64,000 nucleotides of DNA, taken from NCBI RefSeq assembly GCF_000209165.1, contig NC_009046.1, positions 1,054,001 to 1,118,000 on the forward strand, written 5' to 3'. Positions 22,014 through 31,094 of the stretch are shown piece by piece. A program made the translations under genes and the position numbers. This DNA is from Scheffersomyces stipitis CBS 6054 (taxonomy: Eukaryota; Ascomycota; Pichiomycetes; Serinales; Debaryomycetaceae). Below the pieces are notes generated by a model. It was given only the letters and a program-made list of their open reading frames with translations. It searched no databases and was not told where the DNA came from. Position 1 is the stretch's first letter. Every line of letters begins with the position of its first letter.

Positions 22014-23404
22014 CTTTATTTGGTCCCAGGAAAAATTTTTGTGCACCGCGACAACCGGGGGCCGCATCGCCTCGGATATAGTTCATTTCGACTGTCTTAA
22101 CTACGCAGTCAATATATATTGATCACGTGAAAACTACGTCAATCACCATGCATGCATAGTTAAGCAGATGGTGTTCCTGCAGGTGGTATACCAGAGTCAA
22201 ACCGGAAGTGGATAAAATTTTTCAGTTGCAAGAGTTTCTACGATGAGGTACAAAAGGCAGTATGAAGAGACGTTGTTGGCGTTGGGGGGAGACAGAGAAG
22301 ACTCAAAATTGCTCGTAAAATATGTACTTGTGTTGCTTGTCTCGCTTGAGGTTTCCGAGACAAAAATACGGGAGAGAAGGGCATCGTAGAGACTGTACTG
22401 GCATTTTGCAAGCCAGCAAAGAGAGGTGTAGAGATTTTTCTTGCCAGTGCAATTGCCAGCTGAAGATGACTTGAATTGAGCAGGTGATATTGTATACGGA
22501 TTTTCTATTTATTCTTTGGAGATTTGTCTGCTCCAGGCTGACTAGTGAACAAAACTGTAGCATCTGTCCGTATATTAGGTGTGGTGCTCTCAGCCGTGGA
22601 GTGCACGGAATTTCCTTATCCAGCTACGAAAAGCGCTGGCTGCGATGAGCTCCACCGCCAAGTAGAGGTAGAGTCCTCTTGTAGATGGATGAAGGAGACT
22701 GCACACGTCCACGTCAACCCAACGTCCATGTGGGAATAGGCTTTGAACAAGAGATCCAGGACTAGAGATGGAGATGAGACTAAATGAGATGAGATGAGGT
22801 GCGCAGGTAAGTGAGTTTTCCGAGAGGGAGTGAAAAATTCCAGAACACCATCTCTATAGGCACCATATGGGATTACAGAATTCTAGACAGAGCACGGCAG
22901 AACTCGAACTAATACTGTCTGATATCTTTGTACCATTTGGCGATCTGGGGCCTTTCTGACGGCTCGTATTTGTCTCGGCACAACTAATTCACTATCCGTC
23001 CAGAATGTATATATGTAGGTTTATGAAGGTTTAATAAATGCGAAATAAATTGTTCAAGGCTTTGAACAGTCCTCTTTTTGCTCTGTAGTTTAGACTTGAC
23101 TTCAGACTTCAGGAGATCTCTTCCTCAGAGACAGGCTCGTGCCACCAATTGTGATCTTGTTGTAAAGCTCTGAGAGCTTGAACAGTCTTGCTGCTCATTT
23201 CGTTCACATCACCTAATTTTTCATCTAGTTTCATTTCTTCAGTGCTCCAGTGCATTTACAAAATTACCATTCCGTTTGGCCCGACCAAGAAGAGTAAGCC
23301 TATCTATAGAGAGCTCATTCTTTGCTATTCCCGGAAATCAAGCAATCTACTAGTCAAGAATATACTCATAAACCCATAAGCTCATAAAACGTCAGTCGAG
23401 ACCC

Positions 23405-23410
23405 TATAAA
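23405..23410 (+). promoter_or_regulatory. Candidate TATA box of TRK1
   Basis: TATAAA lies 167-172 nt upstream of the TRK1 ATG. Confidence 0.45.
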
Positions 23411-23571
23411 GGCTGTGCTAGGAGTTGGACATTATCACTAATCACCTAAGTATCTTAAGCATTCAAAATCATACAAGATCAAACCAAACTTCAAGTCTTC
23501 GACTGCCATATAGACATAACAAAAGCCAGTTTCGTCATTTTTCGCTAATTCTTGCTATTTCGTTCATTTTC

Positions 23572-23583
23572 ATGCCATGTTAG
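23572..23583 (+). promoter_or_regulatory. Minimal upstream ORF overlapping the TRK1 start
   Basis: ATG CCA TGT TAG begins 5 nt before the TRK1 ATG and ends inside its third codon. Ribosomes starting at the first ATG would miss the main start unless they reinitiate or scan back. The TRK1 start itself is supported by alignment. Confidence 0.5.
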
Positions 23584-26500
23584 ATACAATAAAGAAATAC
23601 TATGCTACATATCGACGGAAGAGGTTGGAGTCTGAAGTAGGGCTTCGAGTACGGAACCAGATCCACAGGTTGTCTCTGGTCTTAGGGCCCACTGTCAAGG
23701 TGTTAGTGCCGAATTTCCGGGCTGCCCATTATTGCTATATCATTTTCTGGGTCTTTTTCGGGTCTGTGCTAGTATATCCTGTCAGAAATTTGAGATATAT
23801 CGACGCTCTCTTCTTCACTGGGGGTGCGTCCACACAGGCTGGATTAAACACTGTGGATACCAACACTATTGCTTTGTACCAGCAGATTATTCTCTACATC
23901 ATTGCTACATTTACGACACCCATTTTCATCCATGGGCTGATGCTTTTTGTGCGATTGTACTTTTTCGAACGACATTTTGATAACATCAAGGAGAAGTCTA
24001 AGCTCAACTTCAAGATGAGACGGCAGGCTACAATTGCTGCTCGGACCCAGTCGATGGACGCTACCAGGTTGAACACCTTCACCAACCAAAACTTGGGGTT
24101 TGACAAAAGCAAACGCAACAACAATAGAGGTGACAATGTAGATAAAGAGCAAAAGGACAACGGGCTCCATACTGTAGATGTCGAAATGGCGAATAATTCA
24201 TCACCGCAATCTTCTTCGTCTGTGCCCAAACTGATAGACGCCAGTACTTTTCATGGAGATGTAGAACACATCGATGAGCCCTCCGATTCTGATGAAGAAA
24301 GAGGAAGGAGAGCCCCCGACGATATCCGATTGAATGACTTGAATCCGGATTCGCCTCACGATGCCGTTCGTTTTGGCAACTTGCCACAGCCATCAAAGAG
24401 AGCCAGATCGAAGGAGTTAGATCCTTCAGACATGTACCGGTCTATTGCGCTTTTGCAGGATAGCCACAATAATAGCACCCGTAATCTTGATGGTGGAAGA
24501 AGTGGTAACATCCATTTTGATCAGAATGCTTTACCAGTAGGCAACTCCAGTTCACATAATAATGTAGATGATGATGAGGTTTTGGTGATAAAGTCGCCGA
24601 ACGAGATCGAAAAAACAGGTGGACGTATTTACACCAAACGCAAACCTAAAAGCCACAGACCAAGTGGCAGCTCCGGGTCCAAACCTTGGAAAAAGGGCAG
24701 CAAGTGGTCCAATCGTTTGAGAAAGACGTTTTCCAATTCTGGCCTGTCAAGCACACCCAAAACCAAACGAAGCTATTCCACTGCGCTGGAAGAAATTGTG
24801 GACGATGATGCTTCTATTGACTCTGAAAATGAAGTAGTCACTACTGACGTTGCAGATGATGACGATGAAAATGACCATGACTACAACCACAATGACAACA
24901 ACGATGATGATGACGATGATGAAGAAGCTGTAGATGATGAAGATAGCGTAAATGACGGAGACGTAGAAGACGATGCCAATCCGGAAAGTCCTAGAAAAGA
25001 AGGACCTACCACTCATTTTGCGGAGCCTGCCAACGATCCCCGTAGAAAAAGACCCAATTTACTAGATGTTCCTAATGGATCGAGAAAGCACTCATTTGTA
25101 AGTTCGCCCACTTACGAAAAGTTTGAGAAGTTCAAAAAGAACATCAAAAAAGGCAAACTCAAACGGATAAAAACGCCTGGAGTCTCACAGACTTCGTCTC
25201 GTTTGTTCGGCTACAACTCTAGTATCAATGTAGACGATGATAGTTACGTGGATGAGGACGCATATGACGAAGACGACGAGGAAGCCAGCTATGAAGAAAA
25301 CGAAATCGGCCCTACTATCACCAAAGTCATGAGTACGAACTACTTGTCTTGGGAACCTACTGTGGGAAGAAACTCTACTTTCATTCATATGACGGAAGCT
25401 CAGAAAGAGGAGCTTGGCGGTGTAGAATACCGTGCGGTGAAGCTCTTGATCAAGATTTTGGTACTATACTATATAGGCTTCCATGTTCTTGCAGTCGTCC
25501 TTCTTCTTCCCTGGATTCTTATGAGAGAGAGCTACATAGAAGTAGTTCGTACTCAGGGTGTCTCTCCTACCTGGTGGGCGTTCTTCACTGCACTGTCAGC
25601 GTTTAATGATTTGGGATTTACCTTAACAGCAGACTCGATGGTGCTGTTTGGTCGTTCCGTGTATGTGATGATTGTTGTTTCTTTCTTTATCGTCATTGGT
25701 AATACGGGTTTTCCTGTATTTCTTCGTTTCATAATATGGATCTTGTTCAAGACTGCCAAACCATTGTCGTTGTACAAGGAGTCGTTGGGCTTCTTGTTGG
25801 ATCACCCCAGACGTTGTTTCACTTTGCTCTTCCCATCAGTGCCTACGTGGTGGCTTTTTATAATTCTTGTGGTTCTCAACGGTGTTGATTTGGTTCTCTT
25901 TATCATTTTGGACTTGAACAACAACTATCTTAAGGAGATCCCGGTTGGATACCGTATTGTTGATGGGCTTTTCCAGGCTTTCAGTACCAGAACTGCAGGT
26001 TTTGCTGTCGTAGACTTGTCTCAGTTGCACCCTGCCGTTCAAGTTAGTTACATGATCATGATGTATATCTCTGTTTTGCCTTTGGCTATATCTATCAGAA
26101 GAACTAACGTTTATGAAGAACAATCTTTGGGTGTTTACTTGAAAGAAGAGAATCACGAAGACGACGAAAAGACTCCACATACATTTATAGGTGCGCATTT
26201 GCGAAACCAATTGTCTTTCGACTTGTGGTTCATCTTTTTGGGACTCTTTATTATGTGTATAGCCGAGGGGGGCAAATTGAACAATAATGATATCAGATTC
26301 ACAGTTTTTTCGATCTTGTTTGAGATCATCAGTGCCTATGGTACAGTTGGTTTGTCGCTTGGGTATACTGGAGTGAATGCTTCACTCTCTTCGCAGTTCT
26401 CTGTCATTTCCAAATTGGTCATCGTAGCCATGATGGTTAGAGGAAGACATAGAGGTTTGCCATATACATTGGATAGAGCCATCATGTTGCCAGATGCTGA

Positions 26501-26984
26501 TATGCAGAGACGTGATCACTTGCAAGAAAATCATGCCATCCGTAGACATACTACAATGGAAAGAGAAAACACACTTGGTAGAACAAGCACCTTTGACGTA
26601 GGTGGAGGAATTGGTGGAGACAATATCTTGAGAAGAGTGATCACCAGAGAAGGAGGAATTCTTTTCGGTAGAAGAAGATCTTCAGCCTTTGCCATGCCTT
26701 CTCGTTCAAGAACAAATGCTTCTATCCATAGCACCAACAGCAGAACTCATCATCAGGAACAGGCTTCGCACAATCAGCGCAGACCACATAATGAACATTT
26801 TACAAGTCAACAGCTTCGTACAGACGACGAAAATGTGACACATGATTACCACGCTACGCATACTCATAAACCTTATCCATCCCAGGATGCCAACCAGCCC
26901 ATAGTTAGTGAAAATCCTCTGTATATCATCACTTCAACTTCTCAGGAAGAACAGGAGTTAGAGGCAATCAGAAACCAAGTCTAG
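23577..26984 (+). CDS. TRK1: Trk1 potassium transporter
   Basis: The 1135-residue plasma-membrane K+ uptake protein has four membrane-pore-membrane repeats. Pore loops carry the selectivity glycines: TGGASTQAGLNTVD (about 81-94), TALSAFNDLGFTL (about 667), FSTRTAGFAVVDLSQ (about 800) and SAYGTVGLSLGYTG (about 918). As in S. cerevisiae Trk1, a long hydrophilic cytoplasmic loop (about 150-620) separates the first two repeats. It includes DMYRSIALLQ, also found in the yeast loop, and Asp-rich runs. GFLLDHPRRCFTLLFP and LPLAISIRRTNVYEEQSLG are near-identical to yeast. Length is close to Trk1 (1235). A 3-codon uORF overlaps the ATG. It is convergent with IMP4 (260 bp). Confidence 0.97.
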   Translation: MLDTIKKYYATYRRKRLESEVGLRVRNQIHRLSLVLGPTVKVLVPNFRAAHYCYIIFWVFFGSVLVYPVRNLRYIDALFFTGGASTQAGLNTVDTNTIALYQQIILYIIATFTTPIFIHGLMLFVRLYFFERHFDNIKEKSKLNFKMRRQATIAARTQSMDATRLNTFTNQNLGFDKSKRNNNRGDNVDKEQKDNGLHTVDVEMANNSSPQSSSSVPKLIDASTFHGDVEHIDEPSDSDEERGRRAPDDIRLNDLNPDSPHDAVRFGNLPQPSKRARSKELDPSDMYRSIALLQDSHNNSTRNLDGGRSGNIHFDQNALPVGNSSSHNNVDDDEVLVIKSPNEIEKTGGRIYTKRKPKSHRPSGSSGSKPWKKGSKWSNRLRKTFSNSGLSSTPKTKRSYSTALEEIVDDDASIDSENEVVTTDVADDDDENDHDYNHNDNNDDDDDDEEAVDDEDSVNDGDVEDDANPESPRKEGPTTHFAEPANDPRRKRPNLLDVPNGSRKHSFVSSPTYEKFEKFKKNIKKGKLKRIKTPGVSQTSSRLFGYNSSINVDDDSYVDEDAYDEDDEEASYEENEIGPTITKVMSTNYLSWEPTVGRNSTFIHMTEAQKEELGGVEYRAVKLLIKILVLYYIGFHVLAVVLLLPWILMRESYIEVVRTQGVSPTWWAFFTALSAFNDLGFTLTADSMVLFGRSVYVMIVVSFFIVIGNTGFPVFLRFIIWILFKTAKPLSLYKESLGFLLDHPRRCFTLLFPSVPTWWLFIILVVLNGVDLVLFIILDLNNNYLKEIPVGYRIVDGLFQAFSTRTAGFAVVDLSQLHPAVQVSYMIMMYISVLPLAISIRRTNVYEEQSLGVYLKEENHEDDEKTPHTFIGAHLRNQLSFDLWFIFLGLFIMCIAEGGKLNNNDIRFTVFSILFEIISAYGTVGLSLGYTGVNASLSSQFSVISKLVIVAMMVRGRHRGLPYTLDRAIMLPDADMQRRDHLQENHAIRRHTTMERENTLGRTSTFDVGGGIGGDNILRRVITREGGILFGRRRSSAFAMPSRSRTNASIHSTNSRTHHQEQASHNQRRPHNEHFTSQQLRTDDENVTHDYHATHTHKPYPSQDANQPIVSENPLYIITSTSQEEQELEAIRNQV

Positions 26985-27244
26985 TACATACATTTAATGC
27001 ATTATTTATTGAAAAGGTGTAGACAGAATCACGAAGATGTAAAGTAGTGAAGACGAGAGTTGGTACTTGACTTTCTATCTAGGCAATGTTTTGCCGACTT
27101 CTCAGTGTATATAGCATATCTTCGGAGAAGCTTACGAATATTCAAAATGAAGTTTCTGACTGCTATATCGTAGTCCATTTCCATGGTTTTTTTTTCTCTT
27201 CTATCGTTTAATCTATTATACATGCTATGGTAATGTACACTATC

Positions 27245-28096
27245 CTACAAGTAGTTCTTTCTGTTGGCTGTTCTGATAAACCGCCTCAACTGCCACTCCA
27301 CGTCAGCATTCTTGTTGTCTGGCAATCCCAATCTGATCTCGTAGAGTCTCATTTCGAATCTTGGACCAATTTCACTCAACTCTACACCATCTTTCGTTTT
27401 TACGTATACATGGTGTCTTACAGAAATGTAGTCATCATTGTTGACAAAAGTTATCACTCTGGAGCTGTCCTTCTTCACTCCTGGTGGAAACAAGTGTTTG
27501 AGGATTGTTTCTACCCTCTTACCCAAACCTGTAGTGAAGTTCTCAAAGATCAAATGAGGATAAGATTCAGAAACGTTACCTAGCTGTGGTAAATCGTGTC
27601 TCAACTTAACGTTATGTAATGTGAAAATGGCAGATGGACCATGTGGAAAATGACTTACGGTAAGCGAAGTTGGTACCCCTCTGTGTTCGTGCAAGATGAT
27701 TAAGTCCGAAATTTGTACTCTTGAACAAGTCTTCACCAATTCAGGTATGACATAGTTACCTCTGTTCAATTTAAGAGAATTGGGGAACATGAGTTTGACT
27801 TCCTTGGAGAATTGGAGCAACTTTACCGAAGGATCTCTGGAAGTAGTAATGATAACTTTTGGATCTGCTATGCCACTGAGTGTACTGTACTCATCGTCAA
27901 CTTCAGTTTGCTCACTTTCATCATAAATGAAATCTTTTTGCAACTGGTCATCTTCAGCTAAATCCTTAGAAAGCGGTTTTCCCAGAGCAAGAGCAGCCTT
28001 TAATTGCTGTCTTTTCTCGGTGAGTGCGGCCTCCTTGAGCTGGAGCGACTTGCGGTAGAGATACTCTCTTCTTTCTCTGGCCTGTTTCCGGATCAT
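27245..28096 (-). CDS. IMP4: Imp4, U3 snoRNP Brix-domain protein
   Basis: The 283-residue protein (S. cerevisiae 290) begins with [18 protein letters not shown] sequence and carries a Brix domain (about 75-265). Typical motifs are [50 protein letters not shown] and [12 protein letters not shown], ending [16 protein letters not shown], as in yeast. Imp4 with Imp3 and Mpp10 helps U3 snoRNA pair with pre-rRNA in 18S processing in the nucleolus. Upstream lie RRPE-like and PAC-like sequences, expected for a ribosome-biogenesis gene. Codon 38 is CTG, where yeast has Gln; Ser would be milder than Leu. It is convergent with TRK1. Confidence 0.97.
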   Translation of the reverse strand: MIRKQARERREYLYRKSLQLKEAALTEKRQQLKAALALGKPLSKDLAEDDQLQKDFIYDESEQTEVDDEYSTLSGIADPKVIITTSRDPSVKLLQFSKEVKLMFPNSLKLNRGNYVIPELVKTCSRVQISDLIILHEHRGVPTSLTVSHFPHGPSAIFTLHNVKLRHDLPQLGNVSESYPHLIFENFTTGLGKRVETILKHLFPPGVKKDSSRVITFVNNDDYISVRHHVYVKTKDGVELSEIGPRFEMRLYEIRLGLPDNKNADVEWQLRRFIRTANRKNYL

Positions 28097-28137
28097 GGTG
28101 TGATGGACAATGAGTAGCTATTTTTCGCTATCGCAGA

Positions 28138-28154
28138 GATGAGTTCAATTTTTC
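28138..28154 (-). promoter_or_regulatory. PAC and RRPE-like elements upstream of IMP4
   Basis: On the minus strand GAAAAATT (28147-28154) is followed by CTCATC (28138-28143), 42-58 nt upstream of the ATG. These match the cores of RRPE (AAAAATT) and PAC (CTCATC), which control rRNA-processing genes in yeasts. The proximity to the ATG is somewhat short. Confidence 0.45.
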
Positions 28155-28660
28155 TATTTGAATATTAGCCTGTGCGACATTGCGATCTCAGAACTTCGAC
28201 ATTTGCTCAGTGCGACATTCAAAATCAGCGGCACGGATGTTTTGATTTACATGTAGGATATAATTTCTGATCATGTGAGTTGTCACGTGCTATTCTGAGT
28301 GACCATAAATGTCGCTGATTTCATTCACCCACTTGGGAAAGTGAAAAAGGAAAAAGAATTTGGATGCAAGAGCCAAGCGTGACTGAGCGAGTCTGGGGGT
28401 GTAAAGTGGGGTGCGCAGCGACATTCGCACCGTTGAAAGGTAAACCTGCAATTAGTAATGGGGACCACAATTACGCTTTGGATAATAATCCGTTCCGGAA
28501 CTGGGGGTAGACAAGAACCGGTATAACCGAATCTATTTCCAATAATTGAACTGCGAATGGCCAGATTATCATGACTTTCACAAGAATGCAATGTGCAGCT
28601 TGGCAATTGGCCGCTATCGGTGACAATTGAGGCTCGGCCGTAGGAATCCAATTTATGTTA

Positions 28661-28722
28661 CAAATTGTTAGAAATTGTTAGAGATAATTAGAGATATTTA
28701 GAGACTTTTAGAGATTGGAAAT
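28661..28722. repeat. Degenerate 10-nt tandem repeat
   Basis: Five successive decamers of the form ATNNTTAGAG (for example ATTGTTAGAA, ATTGTTAGAG, ATAATTAGAG, ATATTTAGAG, ACTTTTAGAG). The TTAGAG core is kept while the preceding bases drift. Confidence 0.7.
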
Positions 28723-29777
28723 GATACCACCGGTGAGAGTTAAACCCGTTGGACGGCTCTGTTTCAACAGGGAACTCGCGATAAGATTCCCAAAAAAATC
28801 AGATTAAGTACCACATCTAGCTGGAGGAGAAGATCTCCTCTTGTGAGAGAATTGTGTTGTGCCAAAAAAGCTAAGAATTGTCTTACTTCTTGAGTGGAAC
28901 CAGAGAAAGTTCTTTTTAAGGAGTGAAAAATTGTGCTAGCCAACAAATGCTGGACTGATAATAATAAATTAATAAAATAGTTTTAATATCAAGTAAAAAT
29001 AACTCACTGTCACCAGTTAAGTCGATTGGGCTGATCCCTAACGGGGGGTATTGAGCCAATTGGGGAAACTGGAGAAAACGACATTTCGATTTCGTTTCAC
29101 TGTACGCCTTTCAGGCTTATCGGCTTCTCCTATTCTCTGCCTGTAGTCAAGTGTAGATGAGGCTGTAGAATCCTGTGCCTCTTCTATTGTTCCTCAGTAG
29201 CACTGAGAGTGGAATTTAACTATTCTAGAGATTTCTCTGATTGGGTATTTTAGAGAGTCTTCAATTGTTCTGAGGTGGAGTATTTGTCTGATCTGTCCAT
29301 GGAGATTTTTCTCTGACTTCTGTAGCAGAGTCCAGTTTCTTGTACAGCTTCTGGTAGAGCTTCAAATCTCTTCTTCATTTCGTTTCTCAGTAGCATACAA
29401 GATACGGAACTGCCGACATGAACAGATCGTAACTATGAAGTCAGCCTCAAATAGTGTTCTCTTATCGCTCTAATCCTCTCGTAGTTTGTCAACATAGTTT
29501 TGTTTTAGTATACACTTGTTATATAATCTAATGTCAGAAAGATAGTTAATAAAACACACGTTTTGGGGCATCTGCCACGAAAATCGTATCAATTTTAGTC
29601 GTTACAAACAGCCTCCCTTTTGCAACTGTAATTCTCCGGTTTCTTTTGTGAATAAATCATGCAACAACAAAATAGTACATCTACGGGTACAACTGGAAAT
29701 AACCCTGAAAAAAATCTCTTTCTACAAAGAGCATGTCACATGGACGAAGTAAAGTATCAGAATGGTGCAGCCTCCGA

Positions 29778-31094
29778 TTATTGGCCATTAATTTCCGTCG
29801 TGGTCTGTCTGAGACAGTCCCCGATGGAGGTGGAGATTAGACTTTCGTTATCATTAAATACAGCAGTGGAAGCAAGAGGAGGTATAAACCCACTGGTCAG
29901 TGAACTGGCAGAGCTCACAGATTTTCTATTGGCACCGGTCTGTGGCACATGCGACACTGGCCCGTTGTGGGGCGACGTGGTTGTAGGCAGCTTGGAAACG
30001 GACTTGATTGGCTTCAGGCTGGTGTAGTCACGGTCATGTTCCGTATCGCGCTCTGGATCTTCGGAATCCGACGACTCAGGCGAAATCAAGAATTTGTTCA
30101 AGTTATTAGCGGTCGACGAACTACCAGCTTTCTTGCTGCCTATACGTTTCAATACCTTATCCTTGGAGGACAACTGCGATGACAACTGAGACGAAGTGGA
30201 TGGGTTTCTATGCTTGGCAAATGAAGGGTTTCTATTAAAGGTAGGGGGAACCGAATTGTACGTGTTGCTGGTAGGTATTATTCCCTGGCTGTATGACGAC
30301 TTGAAAGAGGGTCTTCTGGCAAACTCGTCGGCATTGATCATGTCAGCAAAGCTATAAAAACTTAACGAAGACTTGGAGGTGCTCAACTTGGTCGGACTAA
30401 CTGGAGAGTGAATTTGCGTGATGTGCGCCAGAGGCTCAGTGTTAACACTAAGCATGGGGGACGCCATGTGAGACTGGTTATGCATGGAATAGACCGAGTT
30501 TTTCCGAGATGGTGAAATTGGTCTACCCAAGGCCATATTCAAGCCAATTACAGAAGAGTTCCGACGATTCGAATAGATCATCTCGACGTCATCCAAATTG
30601 GCATCCTTGTCGTTGAGTAAAGAAGTTGTAGCATCCAACGCAGGAGGAATGTAGTCCTCGGGTTTAAATGTAGTGATGGAGTTGTGGGTGTGTGATCTGG
30701 ATCTTGAGCTTGGGCCCTTTCCAGCCGAGGATGTGCTCGATACTATAGAGTTGCTGTGTTGTCTGTTCAACAACACAGGCTCGAATATACAGCTCTCCTG
30801 GACCGACCGCTCGAAGATCTGGCATTCCGGATTGTCTACTAATCCAGCTGGCAATTCATGGTTGAAGTGCACGTGATCTTCATGTTCGTGACCGTGCACA
30901 GGAACTGCGGCCAAAGAGCCGGAACCAGCCTGTTTGCCAGAGATCGTGTCGTCAACGGAAGCTACCAGCTTGCTGTCTGGAGCTACGGAGTCGGCGGCGA
31001 CATTATCTTTGGACTCGGAGGACGAGGATGAGTGGAACGAGAAGAGCAGCAAGCGTTTCTTCGGTTGGGTAGTTGTGGAGGTGGAAGAGGCCAT
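29778..31094 (-). CDS. Ser-rich protein of unknown function
   Basis: The 438-residue protein is not recognised. It is Ser/Thr/Asn-rich and probably disordered, with an N-terminal poly-Ser segment, a His-rich patch (HGHEHEDHVHFNHE, about 69-82), a hydrophobic-aromatic motif SFYSFADMINADEFARRPSF (about 245-264), and a C-terminal STSIGDCLRQTTTEI motif. RRNSS and RRPSF are PKA-type sites, so regulation by phosphorylation is plausible. There are no membrane segments or signal peptide. The ATG at 31094 is the first in frame. Conserved short motifs in a Ser-rich background resemble yeast cytoplasmic adaptor or regulatory proteins, but no family is claimed. It is divergent from TSC11 across 3 kb. Confidence 0.85.
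   Translation of the reverse strand: MASSTSTTTQPKKRLLLFSFHSSSSSESKDNVAADSVAPDSKLVASVDDTISGKQAGSGSLAAVPVHGHEHEDHVHFNHELPAGLVDNPECQIFERSVQESCIFEPVLLNRQHSNSIVSSTSSAGKGPSSRSRSHTHNSITTFKPEDYIPPALDATTSLLNDKDANLDDVEMIYSNRRNSSVIGLNMALGRPISPSRKNSVYSMHNQSHMASPMLSVNTEPLAHITQIHSPVSPTKLSTSKSSLSFYSFADMINADEFARRPSFKSSYSQGIIPTSNTYNSVPPTFNRNPSFAKHRNPSTSSQLSSQLSSKDKVLKRIGSKKAGSSSTANNLNKFLISPESSDSEDPERDTEHDRDYTSLKPIKSVSKLPTTTSPHNGPVSHVPQTGANRKSVSSASSLTSGFIPPLASTAVFNDNESLISTSIGDCLRQTTTEINGQ

Larger units (their letters stand above)
21201..23576. promoter_or_regulatory. Divergent URA2 / TRK1 upstream region
   Basis: This is 2.4 kb without a credible gene. On the URA2 side it holds a TATA box (22006-22013), a pyrimidine-rich stretch, and splice signals for a likely leader intron (21295-21867). 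On the TRK1 side a TATAAA lies at 23405-23410. One CACGTG is at 22124-22129. Short frames such as the 86-codon one at 22303-22563 show no recognisable motif. Confidence 0.6.
28097..29777. other. Intergenic region upstream of IMP4
   Basis: This is 1.7 kb between two minus-strand genes. Next to IMP4 are PAC/RRPE-like elements (28138-28154) and CACGTG at 28284-28289. A degenerate 10-nt tandem array lies at 28661-28722. A 6-bp inverted repeat (GAGGAG/CTCCTC) lies at 28824-28840. The rest looks like AT-rich spacer. The TG start and repeats near 28660 made me consider a solo LTR, but no matching end or target duplication was found. Confidence 0.5.

Noticed and set aside
22850..22960. B-box-like TAGTTCGAGTTC on the minus strand, possible tRNA.
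   Set aside because: The sequence deviates from the B-box consensus, and no acceptor stem, A box or anticodon arm could be folded around it.
28660..29080. Possible solo LTR starting TGTTA near 28658-28665.
   Set aside because: I found no CA-ended terminus, target-site duplication, primer-binding site or second copy in the window.
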